Assembly: GCA_000687675.1 (NCBI GenBank)
Contig: JHWS01000004.1
Coordinates: 248,001 to 312,000 of the forward strand
DNA length: 64,000 nt
Source of the DNA: Lachnospiraceae bacterium NC2008
GTDB taxonomy: Bacteria > Bacillota > Clostridia > Lachnospirales > Lachnospiraceae
Direction of reading: 5' to 3'
In this document: positions 18,171 through 26,618 of the stretch, piece after piece
How the letters are laid out: the number at the start of each line of letters is the position of its first letter
Position numbering within the stretch: the first letter of the stretch is position 1
The notes under the pieces: model-generated
What the model was told of the DNA's origin: nothing
What the model saw: the letters and a program-made list of their open reading frames with translations, nothing else
The model's database searches: none
Made by a program: the position numbers and the translations under genes

Positions 18171-18246
18171 AAATGCACAAAATGATAAAAAGTGCCTTGT
18201 AAGTAATGCTGAAACGTTAAGAAATTGTTAACATTTACATAATCTT

Positions 18247-18278
18247 TTGTAGACTAAAAGTGCTTACTTTGTTATAAT
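18247..18278 (+). promoter_or_regulatory. Probable promoter for pilD
   Basis: A perfect TATAAT (18273-18278) stands 64 bases before the GTG start. The best upstream hexamer, TTGTAG (18247-18252), is at an overlong 20-base spacing, so the -35 is uncertain. The remainder of the 171-base gap after yfhO is AT-rich without a clear terminator. Confidence 0.5.
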
Positions 18279-18341
18279 TGTTCTGACTAGGGGCGATGTG
18301 CGTTTTTTATGTGCAAAAATATTATTAGATAGAGGTTCGTT

Positions 18342-18992
18342 GTGATTAATATAGTTTCAATAATAGTTATACTTTCAGGTATAGTCTTGGGACTATTTAT
18401 AGCACAATATGCTGCCTATATTCTAAAAAAGAATGAAAAACTTGCATCAAAATATACCATATGTATTGCGCTGGTACATACACTTATGTATGGGCTGGTA
18501 TATATAATATATGGATTATCAATAACCGGAGCATTATATTTGCTGCTCACAACAGCACTTCTTGGTTTAAGTATTGTTGATTGGTGCAGCTATGAAATAC
18601 CTATACAGTTCAATTACTTTATATTCGGACTTGGTATAATTCGTGTAGCAACCGATTCAAACCATTGGCTTGGTTACATAATAGGAATGCTTCTTGTTAG
18701 CGGCATCTTCTTTGTCATAGTGTTAGCAACTAATGGTAAAGGTATGGGTGGCGGAGATGTTAAACTTATGTTTACAGTTGGTTTGCTACTTGGATGGAAG
18801 AAGATTCTTCTTGTCATGTTACTTGGTTCGGTACTTGGCTCGATTATTCATATTATAATCATGAAGGTTCACAATAAAGATAAGATGCTTGCTTTTGGGC
18901 CTTATCTGTCACTTGGAGCGTACCTGACAGTGTGCTACGGTGATAAGATCATCAACTGGTATATGTCTTACATAAGAAATATAGCCAGATAA
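18342..18992 (+). CDS. pilD: Type IV prepilin peptidase PilD, short form without methylase loop
   Basis: The 216-residue polytopic protein carries the two aspartates of the A24 aspartic prepilin peptidases: D80 in SIVDWCSYEIP and D139 in GMGGGDVKL. It cleaves prepilin leaders after Gly at the cytoplasmic face. The classic N-terminal cytoplasmic loop with two CxxC pairs, which carries the N-methyltransferase function, is absent: only about ten residues (KKNEKLASKY) separate the first helices. It starts at GTG with AGAGG as the ribosome site. It serves PilA and the minor pilins of this cluster. Confidence 0.92.
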   Translation: MINIVSIIVILSGIVLGLFIAQYAAYILKKNEKLASKYTICIALVHTLMYGLVYIIYGLSITGALYLLLTTALLGLSIVDWCSYEIPIQFNYFIFGLGIIRVATDSNHWLGYIIGMLLVSGIFFVIVLATNGKGMGGGDVKLMFTVGLLLGWKKILLVMLLGSVLGSIIHIIIMKVHNKDKMLAFGPYLSLGAYLTVCYGDKIINWYMSYIRNIAR

Positions 18993-19069
18993 ATATAACT
19001 TAGGATAAGTTCGGATTATATCCGGTTTATTAAATAAAATATTCTCACTACGAAAGGGGAGCAAAAAGG

Positions 19070-20875
19070 ATGGCAAACAAAGTATTGTCTATTTACGTTG
19101 GTAACGATGCAATTCGTGTAGCCGAGATGCAGACTTCCAACAAGACAGTAATCCTTACAAATGCCGCTGAAATATCAACTCCAGATAATTCAGTTAATGA
19201 TGGTTATCTTGTAGATATTTCCGCAATAGCAGAAGCTATCAGAACATCTATTTTCGGCAGAGGATTTTCGTCTAAGGATGTTATCTTCACAATCAACAGT
19301 AAGAAGATAGCAAGTAAGGATGTAGAGATTCCTTATGTAAAACAGGAAAAGAAATTACAGCAGATCTTAGCAGCTAATTCAGGGGAATATTTCCCAATGA
19401 GTAACACAGGTGATTACTCATTTGCATATTCTATCCTTGAGACATTCATGAGTGATGAGGGACGTAAGTGCAGAGTATCTGCAGTTGCTGCGCCTAACGA
19501 TCTTATTAAATGTTACTACGAATTAGCAGCTGAACTTAAGTTTAACGTTAAGAATATCGATTACTTCGGTAACTCAGTTATTCAGCTTCTATCTATGCAG
19601 ATGACAGAAGGACGTACAGACTTAGTTCTTCAGATTGAAAAGGATGCTACATTTGTTAACGTTATGAGAGGTAAGACTCTTATCCTTCAGCGTAGTGTTC
19701 CATATGGTAAGAATGCGGTTATCAACGCTCTTATGGATGTTAAGAAGATTTCGGAGAAGGATGCTAAAACACTTCTTTCTAACGAAACACTTCTTGATCA
19801 GCACGTTACAGAAGATGAATATGCCGAAGCTGTTCAGTACCTTGTAAGTGGTATCGGACGAGTTGTTGAATATCATAGAAATAAGAACACAGGTGACGTA
19901 CTTCAGGGTATCAAGGTATTCGGTGAAGGTTCTGCTATCGCCGGTATCGAGAAGATTCTTGAAAGAGAACTTGGAGCACCTGTTACTCACTTTGAAACAC
20001 TTGCCGGTGTTCAGATTAAAGGACAGGCTGCTCTTACAGCAGAAGAAGTTCTTAGATATCTTCCTAACATCGGTGCAGTTATCGATCCTGTTGATCTTAA
20101 GATTGATGTTAATTCTTCTGAATCATTCTCAGTTGACAGTGCACAGATTATTAGGGTACTTACAGGTGCATTTATTGTTGCATTCATTGTTATGGCTGGA
20201 TGGACAACATTCTCTGTAGTAAGAAATATTCAAACTAAGAATAAGAATGAAGAACTCCAGTCTCAGATTGAAGCAATACAGGATATCGAAGATATTGCAA
20301 GAGCTCATGATGAGGCACAGAAGGTATATTTAACTCTCAATCAGTTTGATTTAAGCAACGAGTCGGATACAGAACTAGTTCTTAAACTTTTTAATGACAT
20401 GGAAACAAAAATGCCAAAAGAAACATTTATCGATAAAGTTGATTGTACAGATGGAGAACTATCTTTTGAAGTTTGCTCTGGTTATCACACATATGTTAAG
20501 AATGAATTAGCTGATACTATTGTTACTTTTGGGCGCGAAACTGATTATATAGAAAATTTCAAGGTTGATGGTTACAAAGAAGATTGGATATATGTTCTTG
20601 TAACTGGTTACGATGAAGAGGGCAATCCAGAATTCTTAAGAGATGAACCAACAGATACGGATCCTGAGGGTAAGTTAATTAATATCGATAACGATTATCG
20701 CAAAGAGCATAAGGATCTTGATATGAGCAAGGTTGAGCGTCTTGTACAGTCAAAATATACAGTGACATGTACTTTAATTAATTATGACAAAGCGAAGAAA
20801 GTTGCTGAAGCACAGGCTGTATTAGACGGAGCAAATCCTGAAACAACAGGGGAAGCAGAAGGGGGTGACAACTAA
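19070..20875 (+). CDS. pilM: PilM-PilN fusion, type IV pilus alignment protein
   Basis: Residues 1-340 form an actin-like PilM domain: SIYVGNDAIRVAEM phosphate-1 loop, a QIEKDATFVNVMRG strand, FGEGSAIAGIEKIL. NIGAVIDPVDLKIDVN leads directly into a single membrane helix (361-384), and then a coiled coil and ferredoxin-like segment (400-600) as in PilN. PilM and PilN are separate proteins in Proteobacteria, where the PilN N-terminus docks into PilM; here one 601-residue chain does both. It would link the cytoplasmic ATPase/platform complex to PilO outside the membrane. The ribosome site is AAGGGGAG, and the stop overlaps the pilO start by one base. Confidence 0.88.
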   Translation: MANKVLSIYVGNDAIRVAEMQTSNKTVILTNAAEISTPDNSVNDGYLVDISAIAEAIRTSIFGRGFSSKDVIFTINSKKIASKDVEIPYVKQEKKLQQILAANSGEYFPMSNTGDYSFAYSILETFMSDEGRKCRVSAVAAPNDLIKCYYELAAELKFNVKNIDYFGNSVIQLLSMQMTEGRTDLVLQIEKDATFVNVMRGKTLILQRSVPYGKNAVINALMDVKKISEKDAKTLLSNETLLDQHVTEDEYAEAVQYLVSGIGRVVEYHRNKNTGDVLQGIKVFGEGSAIAGIEKILERELGAPVTHFETLAGVQIKGQAALTAEEVLRYLPNIGAVIDPVDLKIDVNSSESFSVDSAQIIRVLTGAFIVAFIVMAGWTTFSVVRNIQTKNKNEELQSQIEAIQDIEDIARAHDEAQKVYLTLNQFDLSNESDTELVLKLFNDMETKMPKETFIDKVDCTDGELSFEVCSGYHTYVKNELADTIVTFGRETDYIENFKVDGYKEDWIYVLVTGYDEEGNPEFLRDEPTDTDPEGKLINIDNDYRKEHKDLDMSKVERLVQSKYTVTCTLINYDKAKKVAEAQAVLDGANPETTGEAEGGDN

Positions 20876-21654
20876 TGTGGGCATCAGTTTCTGATAGAGA
20901 TAAAAAACTTCTATTAATGTTACTTATTGCGGCTATAATCTTTTGCCCTTATTACTTTATTATTAAAGAAAAGGACGCAAATACTGAGGAATTAAAGGCT
21001 GATAATAAAGTTAAACAGGAAAGATATGATTATCTTGTTGAACTTAATTCACACAGAGATGAATATATCAAGGAAACAGAAAAATATGAAAAGGATACAA
21101 AGAAAATTGTTGATAAGTATCCTTCAGATATTAAACCTGAAAATTTTGCTCAGTATCTCTTAAATATAGAGATGTACGAAGCGTCTTTAGAGCAACCTAA
21201 TGAATTTATTTTCTATACAATAGCTTTTGGAGACAATGTTGTTTCTGCAGTAGGAAGTGACGAAATAACTACAGGATATTCTGCTATAGTTAATGAATCA
21301 GTCGTTGGTTATACATGTTTTTATCCAGGAATAAAGGATGTTTTAGCATATCTTGCTGATTATAAAGATCCTATGACATACAGAGGATTCACTTGCGCCT
21401 TCGATCCTGAAACCGGACAGCTAGAAGGCGAATTGGTTATTAATCAGTACGCTATTCAGGGTGGAGACAAAGAAGAACTTCCTAAGGTTAAGATCAATCC
21501 TAACCTTGATGAGTGGGAACTTCGTGGTAATCCTGATGCTGAAAGTATCTTTGGTAACAGTGCACTTTCATTCGATGCTGAAGATGCTGATGAAGCTGAG
21601 GGTGAAGGTGAAGACGAACCGGCTGAAGAAGATGAGCCAGCTGAAGAAGATTAA
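20875..21654 (+). CDS. pilO: PilO-like alignment subcomplex protein
   Basis: The 259-residue protein has one membrane helix (about 12-28), a coiled coil (30-75) and an alpha/beta extracytoplasmic domain with a GYSAIVNESVVGYTCFYPG segment, which is the PilO layout. It follows pilMN with a one-base overlap, the position PilO always takes. The C-terminal ~20 residues are an acidic repeat (EDEPAEEDEPAEED), absent from typical PilO and likely unstructured. It pairs with the PilN part of the preceding protein to hold the pilus machine in line. A long hairpin terminator follows. Confidence 0.82.
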   Translation: MWASVSDRDKKLLLMLLIAAIIFCPYYFIIKEKDANTEELKADNKVKQERYDYLVELNSHRDEYIKETEKYEKDTKKIVDKYPSDIKPENFAQYLLNIEMYEASLEQPNEFIFYTIAFGDNVVSAVGSDEITTGYSAIVNESVVGYTCFYPGIKDVLAYLADYKDPMTYRGFTCAFDPETGQLEGELVINQYAIQGGDKEELPKVKINPNLDEWELRGNPDAESIFGNSALSFDAEDADEAEGEGEDEPAEEDEPAEED

Positions 21655-21659
21655 TTTAT

Positions 21660-21704
21660 AGTATTCCTAAGCCTTCCCAATTTGGGAAGGCTATAGGAAT
21701 TTAT
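21660..21704 (+). terminator. Long hairpin terminator after pilO
   Basis: ATTCCTAAGCCTTCCC and GGGAAGGCTATAGGAAT pair across a five-base loop with one mismatch, giving a stem of about 16 bp, followed by a weak T tail. Confidence 0.75.
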
Positions 21705-21726
21705 ATGAGATTATTCTAAAGGGAGT

Positions 21727-21747
21727 GTGCTAAACAGCACATATAAT
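21727..21747 (+). promoter_or_regulatory. Possible promoter and small palindrome before the minor-pilin operon
   Basis: GTGCTAAACAGCAC forms a short hairpin directly upstream of TATAAT (21742-21747). No convincing -35 is present, so an activator or an alternative element may be needed. The first minor-pilin gene begins at 21820. Confidence 0.45.
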
Positions 21748-21819
21748 ATGCTTTTTAGAAATATATGAAAACATTTCTTTTGGAATGGTATCATAGTTTT
21801 TTGAAAAGGGAGGAAGCTA

Positions 21820-22596
21820 ATGAAAAGAAAAGAGAGTAATAAAGGTTTTACATTGCTTGAAATCGTTGTTGCTATAGCTGTTCTTGCTATTGCTATTACA
21901 CCGATTCTCACTTCATTTGTTACATCTGCAAAACTTAATGTTAAATCAAGAAAACTTATGGCTGCAACAAATGTTGAACAGTCAATTATGGAAGGTTTTG
22001 CAGACAAAACGTATACTGAAATATTAAATATTTGCAAGAAGAATGGAGCGGGACTAACTGGCAAGTACATTTTTTCAACTGTCAGCAGTAATGCTTACAA
22101 TGACTCATCAGCGTGGGTTTCCAAACCAGAGGATTTTAGCGAATTAAATACTGCTTCTACTGGCAAAGTATCTATATCAAAGATTGGATGGGCAAGTTAT
22201 GCTGCACAGCCATCTAATCAGATATTAGTATCTGGAACTCCTAGTTCCCAAGTTTATTCTGCGTTGTTAACCCAAATTCAAACTAATTTTGGCGCAAAAA
22301 TGTGGGCTAATAAGGCTGATCCTGCTCATTCAGAAGATCCAAAAATTGGATGGTGGACAGATAGTAAAGAGACTGTTCTTGCAATATATTATCAAAATAT
22401 AAAAGAGGGTAGTTTTAAGTTTGATGCTATTGTAGTTTTTGTACCGGGGGCATCTTCTGATTCTGACGTATATTTTCCATATTATGTAAATATTTATTTA
22501 TATAATGATGTAAAAGATGGTAATTATTATGAACCATTTATGACATATACTTCTGGTATTAAGAACGTTTCACAAAAGGGTAGTACGGAAAGGTAA
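21820..22596 (+). CDS. Minor prepilin, PilV/GspI-like
   Basis: The 258-residue protein begins with a short basic leader, SNKG^FTLLEIVVAIAVLAIAITPIL, with Glu5 retained and a single hydrophobic helix. A globular domain of about 220 residues follows. As first of four consecutive prepilins, and followed by a GspK/PilX-like gene, it fits the minor-pilin set that primes pilus assembly and forms the tip. The exact equivalent (PilV/PilE/GspI) cannot be fixed by eye. The ribosome site AGGGAGGAAG precedes the ATG. The gene is AT-richer than pilA and lacks its strong codon bias, as expected for a low-abundance subunit. Confidence 0.82.
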   Translation: MKRKESNKGFTLLEIVVAIAVLAIAITPILTSFVTSAKLNVKSRKLMAATNVEQSIMEGFADKTYTEILNICKKNGAGLTGKYIFSTVSSNAYNDSSAWVSKPEDFSELNTASTGKVSISKIGWASYAAQPSNQILVSGTPSSQVYSALLTQIQTNFGAKMWANKADPAHSEDPKIGWWTDSKETVLAIYYQNIKEGSFKFDAIVVFVPGASSDSDVYFPYYVNIYLYNDVKDGNYYEPFMTYTSGIKNVSQKGSTER

Positions 22597-22608
22597 GAGG
22601 AGGAAATT

Positions 22609-24522
22609 ATGAAAAAGCTAAAGAACAATAAGGGTGTAGCTTTTGTAACAGTATTGATTTCAATTACTTTTATAACAATACTTGCAGTATCTTTACTTTA
22701 TATGGCATACCTTAATTATTTAACCAAAGCGGCTAGAACTCGCAGTAACGATAATTTCTATACAGGTGAATTTGGCGTTGATGAAGTTGCTGCCAAGCTT
22801 CAGCAAACAGCTGCTGAAGCTAGTAATATTAATGATGCAAAAGGTAAAATTAAATCAGCCGTTGGCGGCAGTGTTGATTCAGGTACAGGTACTTACAAAC
22901 CAGAGTTAGTTACTAATTTGATTAATGTTGCAAATTCTGATGGTAGTAGTATCGTTGTTTCTTCAGTTAATCCAGAATATGTTGTTAATTCAAATTCTGT
23001 GAAATTAAAGAACCTTAGATTTGATACTACCGATGCTAGTGGATATATATCAACAATATATACAGATATGACTATTCAGTTTCAGTCAACTCCACCAGGC
23101 GATTTTGATATTAATGACTTCTCTATTATTTCTGATTCATTTTATACAGCTGATTCTGATGCTGGACAGGGGTCGAGTGCTTTTGCCGGTTGTATTTACT
23201 TAAAAAAAGAATCAGGTAAATCGTATGCTTTATTAAACGATAAGAAGACTTTAGTTTCAATTTTAAGCCCTGTAGGTATTATTGATGGTGATCTTATAAT
23301 AAAAAGTAAGCCATCAGCAGTTTCGATTGCTGGAGATGTAATGGTTAGAGGTAAGATTGAAGTTGAGGATGGATGCTCTTTAGTTGTCTCGGGAACCCTT
23401 AAAGTTTCAGAAAAAAAAGAAAATTGTAAACTTGATGGAAGAATAGTAGGTAATATTCAATACGGAGTAAATATGGACGCACTTCCTGAGGAAGGCTTAA
23501 CTGGAGCTTTGTTTGCAAAACATGTATATATGTTTAATTCGGATGAAGCTGGTGGAAAGTCTAAGATGACAGATTTAGCAACTCTTCCTAATTCAATCTC
23601 TGATGAGAGATGTTTTTACACAGAGAAGGTTGGAGGAACTGAGAAGAAATTTATTTACCCTGTTGCTTATATATCACGGACAGATGATGGAAGATCAACC
23701 GCTATTACTGATGTGAGCTGTGAATATAAATCTGCAAATCACTATAAAGCTAAACTTAACCTTCCTGTTGGAACTATGAACGGTGATGACGATGGTTGTT
23801 CTGGATGCTTCGCTATTGGTACAAAAGATATAACTTGTAAGAATGAATTTAGAGAAACTACTTTTATGACTTTGGGACGAGTTAAACAAGGTGATAATCA
23901 AAGTGTCTCTTTATCAAAGATGTCGGATGATGGATTTAAAGCAGCAAAAGAATCTATGTTTATTTGGGGAAGTGGAGATACTGGTTATAAAAATTCTGAC
24001 ATGAAATGTGAACAGGGAAAACAGATATGTGGTAAGAGTTCTTATTATTATCAAGGAGGAACCTTTGAAGACTTCTGCGATGCTATGTGTTCTGGAGAAT
24101 GGGTAGTATATTCATATAATGTTGATTCTGGTGAAATGTCAAATACACCATTAATTGGAGCAGGTGCTTCAGAAGATGATAAGAAAAAAATGAAAGAACT
24201 TGTATATAAGAAAGACGCAGAAGGTCAAATTCTTGACGGAACAGATGGTAAAGCAAAAGAAATAGCTATTTCTACAGATGATGATACTAGATATCTTGTG
24301 TTTAAAGCAGGATCTGGTAAAAATAAAAATGAATACAATAGTGATTTTGATACTAAGAATAGTGAATCTAGAAAGGGGGCACAAATTACTATGATGATCC
24401 CTTATGGTTATTTCTTAGGGGCTAATACAAGTGGTACAATAAGTAAATATGTTTCTTCTACATCAACTGCGGAAGATCCATCAATGACAACTATCAGATA
24501 TGATAACTGGTATAAAGAATAA
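22609..24522 (+). CDS. Large PilX/GspK-like minor pilin lacking Glu5, possible pilus tip protein
   Basis: The N-terminus NNKG^VAFVTVLISITFITILAVSLLYM has a prepilin leader and helix, but position 5 after the cleavage Gly is Thr, not Glu. This is the trait of GspK/PilX-type subunits that cap the fibre. At 637 residues it is far larger than usual pilins. Residues about 222-290 show short repeating beta strands (GIIDGDLIIKS, SIAGDVMVRGKIEV, VSGTLKVS) like a bactofilin or beta-solenoid. The rest is rich in Ser, Asp and Lys, with several Cys pairs. It is flanked by minor pilins on both sides with tight spacing and the ribosome site AGAGGAGG. An adhesive tip role is inference. Confidence 0.75.
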   Translation: MKKLKNNKGVAFVTVLISITFITILAVSLLYMAYLNYLTKAARTRSNDNFYTGEFGVDEVAAKLQQTAAEASNINDAKGKIKSAVGGSVDSGTGTYKPELVTNLINVANSDGSSIVVSSVNPEYVVNSNSVKLKNLRFDTTDASGYISTIYTDMTIQFQSTPPGDFDINDFSIISDSFYTADSDAGQGSSAFAGCIYLKKESGKSYALLNDKKTLVSILSPVGIIDGDLIIKSKPSAVSIAGDVMVRGKIEVEDGCSLVVSGTLKVSEKKENCKLDGRIVGNIQYGVNMDALPEEGLTGALFAKHVYMFNSDEAGGKSKMTDLATLPNSISDERCFYTEKVGGTEKKFIYPVAYISRTDDGRSTAITDVSCEYKSANHYKAKLNLPVGTMNGDDDGCSGCFAIGTKDITCKNEFRETTFMTLGRVKQGDNQSVSLSKMSDDGFKAAKESMFIWGSGDTGYKNSDMKCEQGKQICGKSSYYYQGGTFEDFCDAMCSGEWVVYSYNVDSGEMSNTPLIGAGASEDDKKKMKELVYKKDAEGQILDGTDGKAKEIAISTDDDTRYLVFKAGSGKNKNEYNSDFDTKNSESRKGAQITMMIPYGYFLGANTSGTISKYVSSTSTAEDPSMTTIRYDNWYKE

Positions 24523-24536
24523 GGAGGTGGGGATAG

Positions 24537-25082
24537 ATGAATAATTTTAAAAAACACCCCAATAATAGTGGCTTTACTTTATTAGAAATCCTTATTGTTT
24601 TAACGATAACAGCTATAATGATTACTTTTATTGGTTTAACTTTAGGCATGCTTAATGGTGCTAATATTAATAAGGCTGCAAAAAACTGTCAACACGCATT
24701 GGTACAGGGAAGTGTTCAAACTATGGCTAAGGGGCCTAGTACCAATAAAGTGTATGTTTGGGATAATAATGGAAAAACATGCATAAAAGTCGGTGACGCT
24801 GGAGAAAGTGAAGTTTTATGTAATTCTAAAGTTAAATCATATTTTGTTAAGTTTAATACTTCTACAATGACTCTTGCAGCAGCAAAAGCTGTATCAGATG
24901 TTTCTGTTAGTGAGAGTGCATCTTTATGTTTTGTTTTTAATAATATTGGTGCTATAAATAAAACAGACTCTTCCATTTATTTACTTGGTGAATATAATGG
25001 GATTATGTTCAAGAAAGGTACTAGACAAACTGTTGTATATATTTGCCCAGAAACGGGGAAAACCGGTGTTAAAACTTTGTAA
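24537..25082 (+). CDS. Minor prepilin, FimT/GspH-like
   Basis: The 181-residue protein has the leader HPNNSG^FTLLEILIVLTITAIMI, Glu5 and a hydrophobic helix, then a compact globular domain of about 140 residues. The size and position match GspH/FimT-type minor pilins. Cleavage after Gly with Ser at -2 is acceptable. The spacing from the previous stop is 14 bases, with the ribosome site AAGGAGGTGG in the gap. It belongs to the four-gene minor-pilin operon. Confidence 0.8.
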   Translation: MNNFKKHPNNSGFTLLEILIVLTITAIMITFIGLTLGMLNGANINKAAKNCQHALVQGSVQTMAKGPSTNKVYVWDNNGKTCIKVGDAGESEVLCNSKVKSYFVKFNTSTMTLAAAKAVSDVSVSESASLCFVFNNIGAINKTDSSIYLLGEYNGIMFKKGTRQTVVYICPETGKTGVKTL

Positions 25083-25103
25083 CAATAATGAGGGGATAAA
25101 GAT

Positions 25104-26483
25104 ATGAATCTATTTAAATGTTTTAGAGAAAAGAACAATGATCATGGTTTTACCCTTGTAGAACTGATAGTTGCTATAGGAGTTTTTGCTATTGTTATGG
25201 CACAGGTTAGTGCTATTGTTTTTAACTGTTCAAAATTATATATAAAAGGTGTTGAACATGTTGATATGCAGGCAGATGCTCAGAGAGTTCTACAATTAAC
25301 TGAAGAACTTATGATTGATGCTACAGATTCGGTTTCGTGTGTTGATAGTGTTGGATGCCCAGGAAGCAGTGATATAACTATTGTTACTACACCTCTTGGG
25401 GGGGATCAGGTTAAGTACGTTATATCACTTTCAAAAACTAATCCAACAGATGAAGCAGGTATTTTATATTTAAGTAGTTATGATAAAGATGGAAATATAA
25501 AAGCTAAAGATATAATGGCTGAAGGGGTTGAATCTATTAGTTGTAATATGGCTAATTATTCAACCGACGATAGAGTTACTGTAAGCGTTACAATGCAATC
25601 GTCAAATGATAAATATGAATATGCTTCTGTTGGTATAAAAGATATATATCTTCGTAATGATATTGGTTCGAATATTAAAGATGGTGATGGTGGTGCAGTT
25701 TCTGGAAAATTCAATTTGGATGTTAGAAGGTTTGCAGAATACAATTTATATGATTTATATGGCAGCCAGTATATTTATGAGTTTGAGCCTAACAATAATG
25801 ATAAGAAAACGGATTTTGTTTTAACTAGTGGTATAATTAAATGTGCTCCGTTGACTAACGAGTCTGCTGGAAAAGAAACTGCTTGTGTTGTTAATGCATA
25901 TAATAAAAATAAATCTGGTGAAAAAGATGGTATTGCTTTTACAATAGCTTGTAAAACTCAGAAAGTAAGAGTAGGACTTGGCAGTTCTGGAAGTTTTAAT
26001 GGCTCTGTAGTTGCATATGGTAATACTGTAAACTCTGTTCCTTCTACATCTTTTGCTGATGTTGTTGGTATAACATTGGATCCTAAATTTGGCACTATAG
26101 ATGAGGATTCTTGTGAGATTGAGTTTTTTACTGATGATAGTAATGTTTCAATAAGTCCAAGTACTGTTGATATTGGGGAAAAAAAGAATGTTCAAGTTTT
26201 AGAAAATGGTAGTAATTTTTTTGATATTCCATTTGAATATAAATTTGATCCGGAATCAGATGCATATTTCTTGAATTTTACAAATTTATTTAAAACTAAA
26301 ACATATACCACTCCATCTCAGCAATATATAGATTGGATTAAAAATCATGATTTTTATGGAATAATCACAGTAAAATACAAAGATTCTTCTGTAAAGTTAC
26401 AAATTAAAGTATATTTTTCGACTGTGGCTGACGCTGATTATGTAATGCCAACAGAATTCTTCGAAGGAGTAAAGAATTTTTAA
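25104..26483 (+). CDS. Large minor prepilin, PilW/GspJ-like with extended C-terminus
   Basis: The N-terminus DHG^FTLVELIVAIGVFAIVMAQ is a prepilin signal with Glu5, and the next 150 residues (DMQADAQRVLQLTEELMIDAT...) follow the PilW/GspJ pattern. The remaining ~250 residues form an extra domain rich in beta strands with no family I can name, so at 459 residues it is about twice the usual length. Like the preceding 637-residue subunit it may expose a binding surface at the fibre tip. It is the last gene of the pilus cluster and is followed by a strong terminator. Confidence 0.75.
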   Translation: MNLFKCFREKNNDHGFTLVELIVAIGVFAIVMAQVSAIVFNCSKLYIKGVEHVDMQADAQRVLQLTEELMIDATDSVSCVDSVGCPGSSDITIVTTPLGGDQVKYVISLSKTNPTDEAGILYLSSYDKDGNIKAKDIMAEGVESISCNMANYSTDDRVTVSVTMQSSNDKYEYASVGIKDIYLRNDIGSNIKDGDGGAVSGKFNLDVRRFAEYNLYDLYGSQYIYEFEPNNNDKKTDFVLTSGIIKCAPLTNESAGKETACVVNAYNKNKSGEKDGIAFTIACKTQKVRVGLGSSGSFNGSVVAYGNTVNSVPSTSFADVVGITLDPKFGTIDEDSCEIEFFTDDSNVSISPSTVDIGEKKNVQVLENGSNFFDIPFEYKFDPESDAYFLNFTNLFKTKTYTTPSQQYIDWIKNHDFYGIITVKYKDSSVKLQIKVYFSTVADADYVMPTEFFEGVKNF

Positions 26484-26503
26484 TTTTTAATTACTATATT
26501 CTT

Positions 26504-26546
26504 TGACAGGATATCATAAGAAATTATGATATCCTGTTTTTTTATT
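26504..26546 (+). terminator. Rho-independent terminator ending the minor-pilin operon
   Basis: ACAGGATATCATAA and TTATGATATCCTGT form a perfect 14-bp stem followed by TTTTTTTA. Confidence 0.95.
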
Positions 26547-26552
26547 TTCTAT

Positions 26553-26581
26553 TTGACAAATCTATTTTTATATTATAAATT
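26553..26581 (+). promoter_or_regulatory. Sigma-A promoter for topA
   Basis: A perfect TTGACA (26553-26558) is followed by TATAAA (26574-26579) at 15 bases, or by TAAATT at 17 bases. The ATG is about 40 bases downstream. Confidence 0.6.
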
Positions 26582-26618
26582 GTCAGTTAATTGAGTACAT
26601 ATTTTAAGGGGAAAGATA

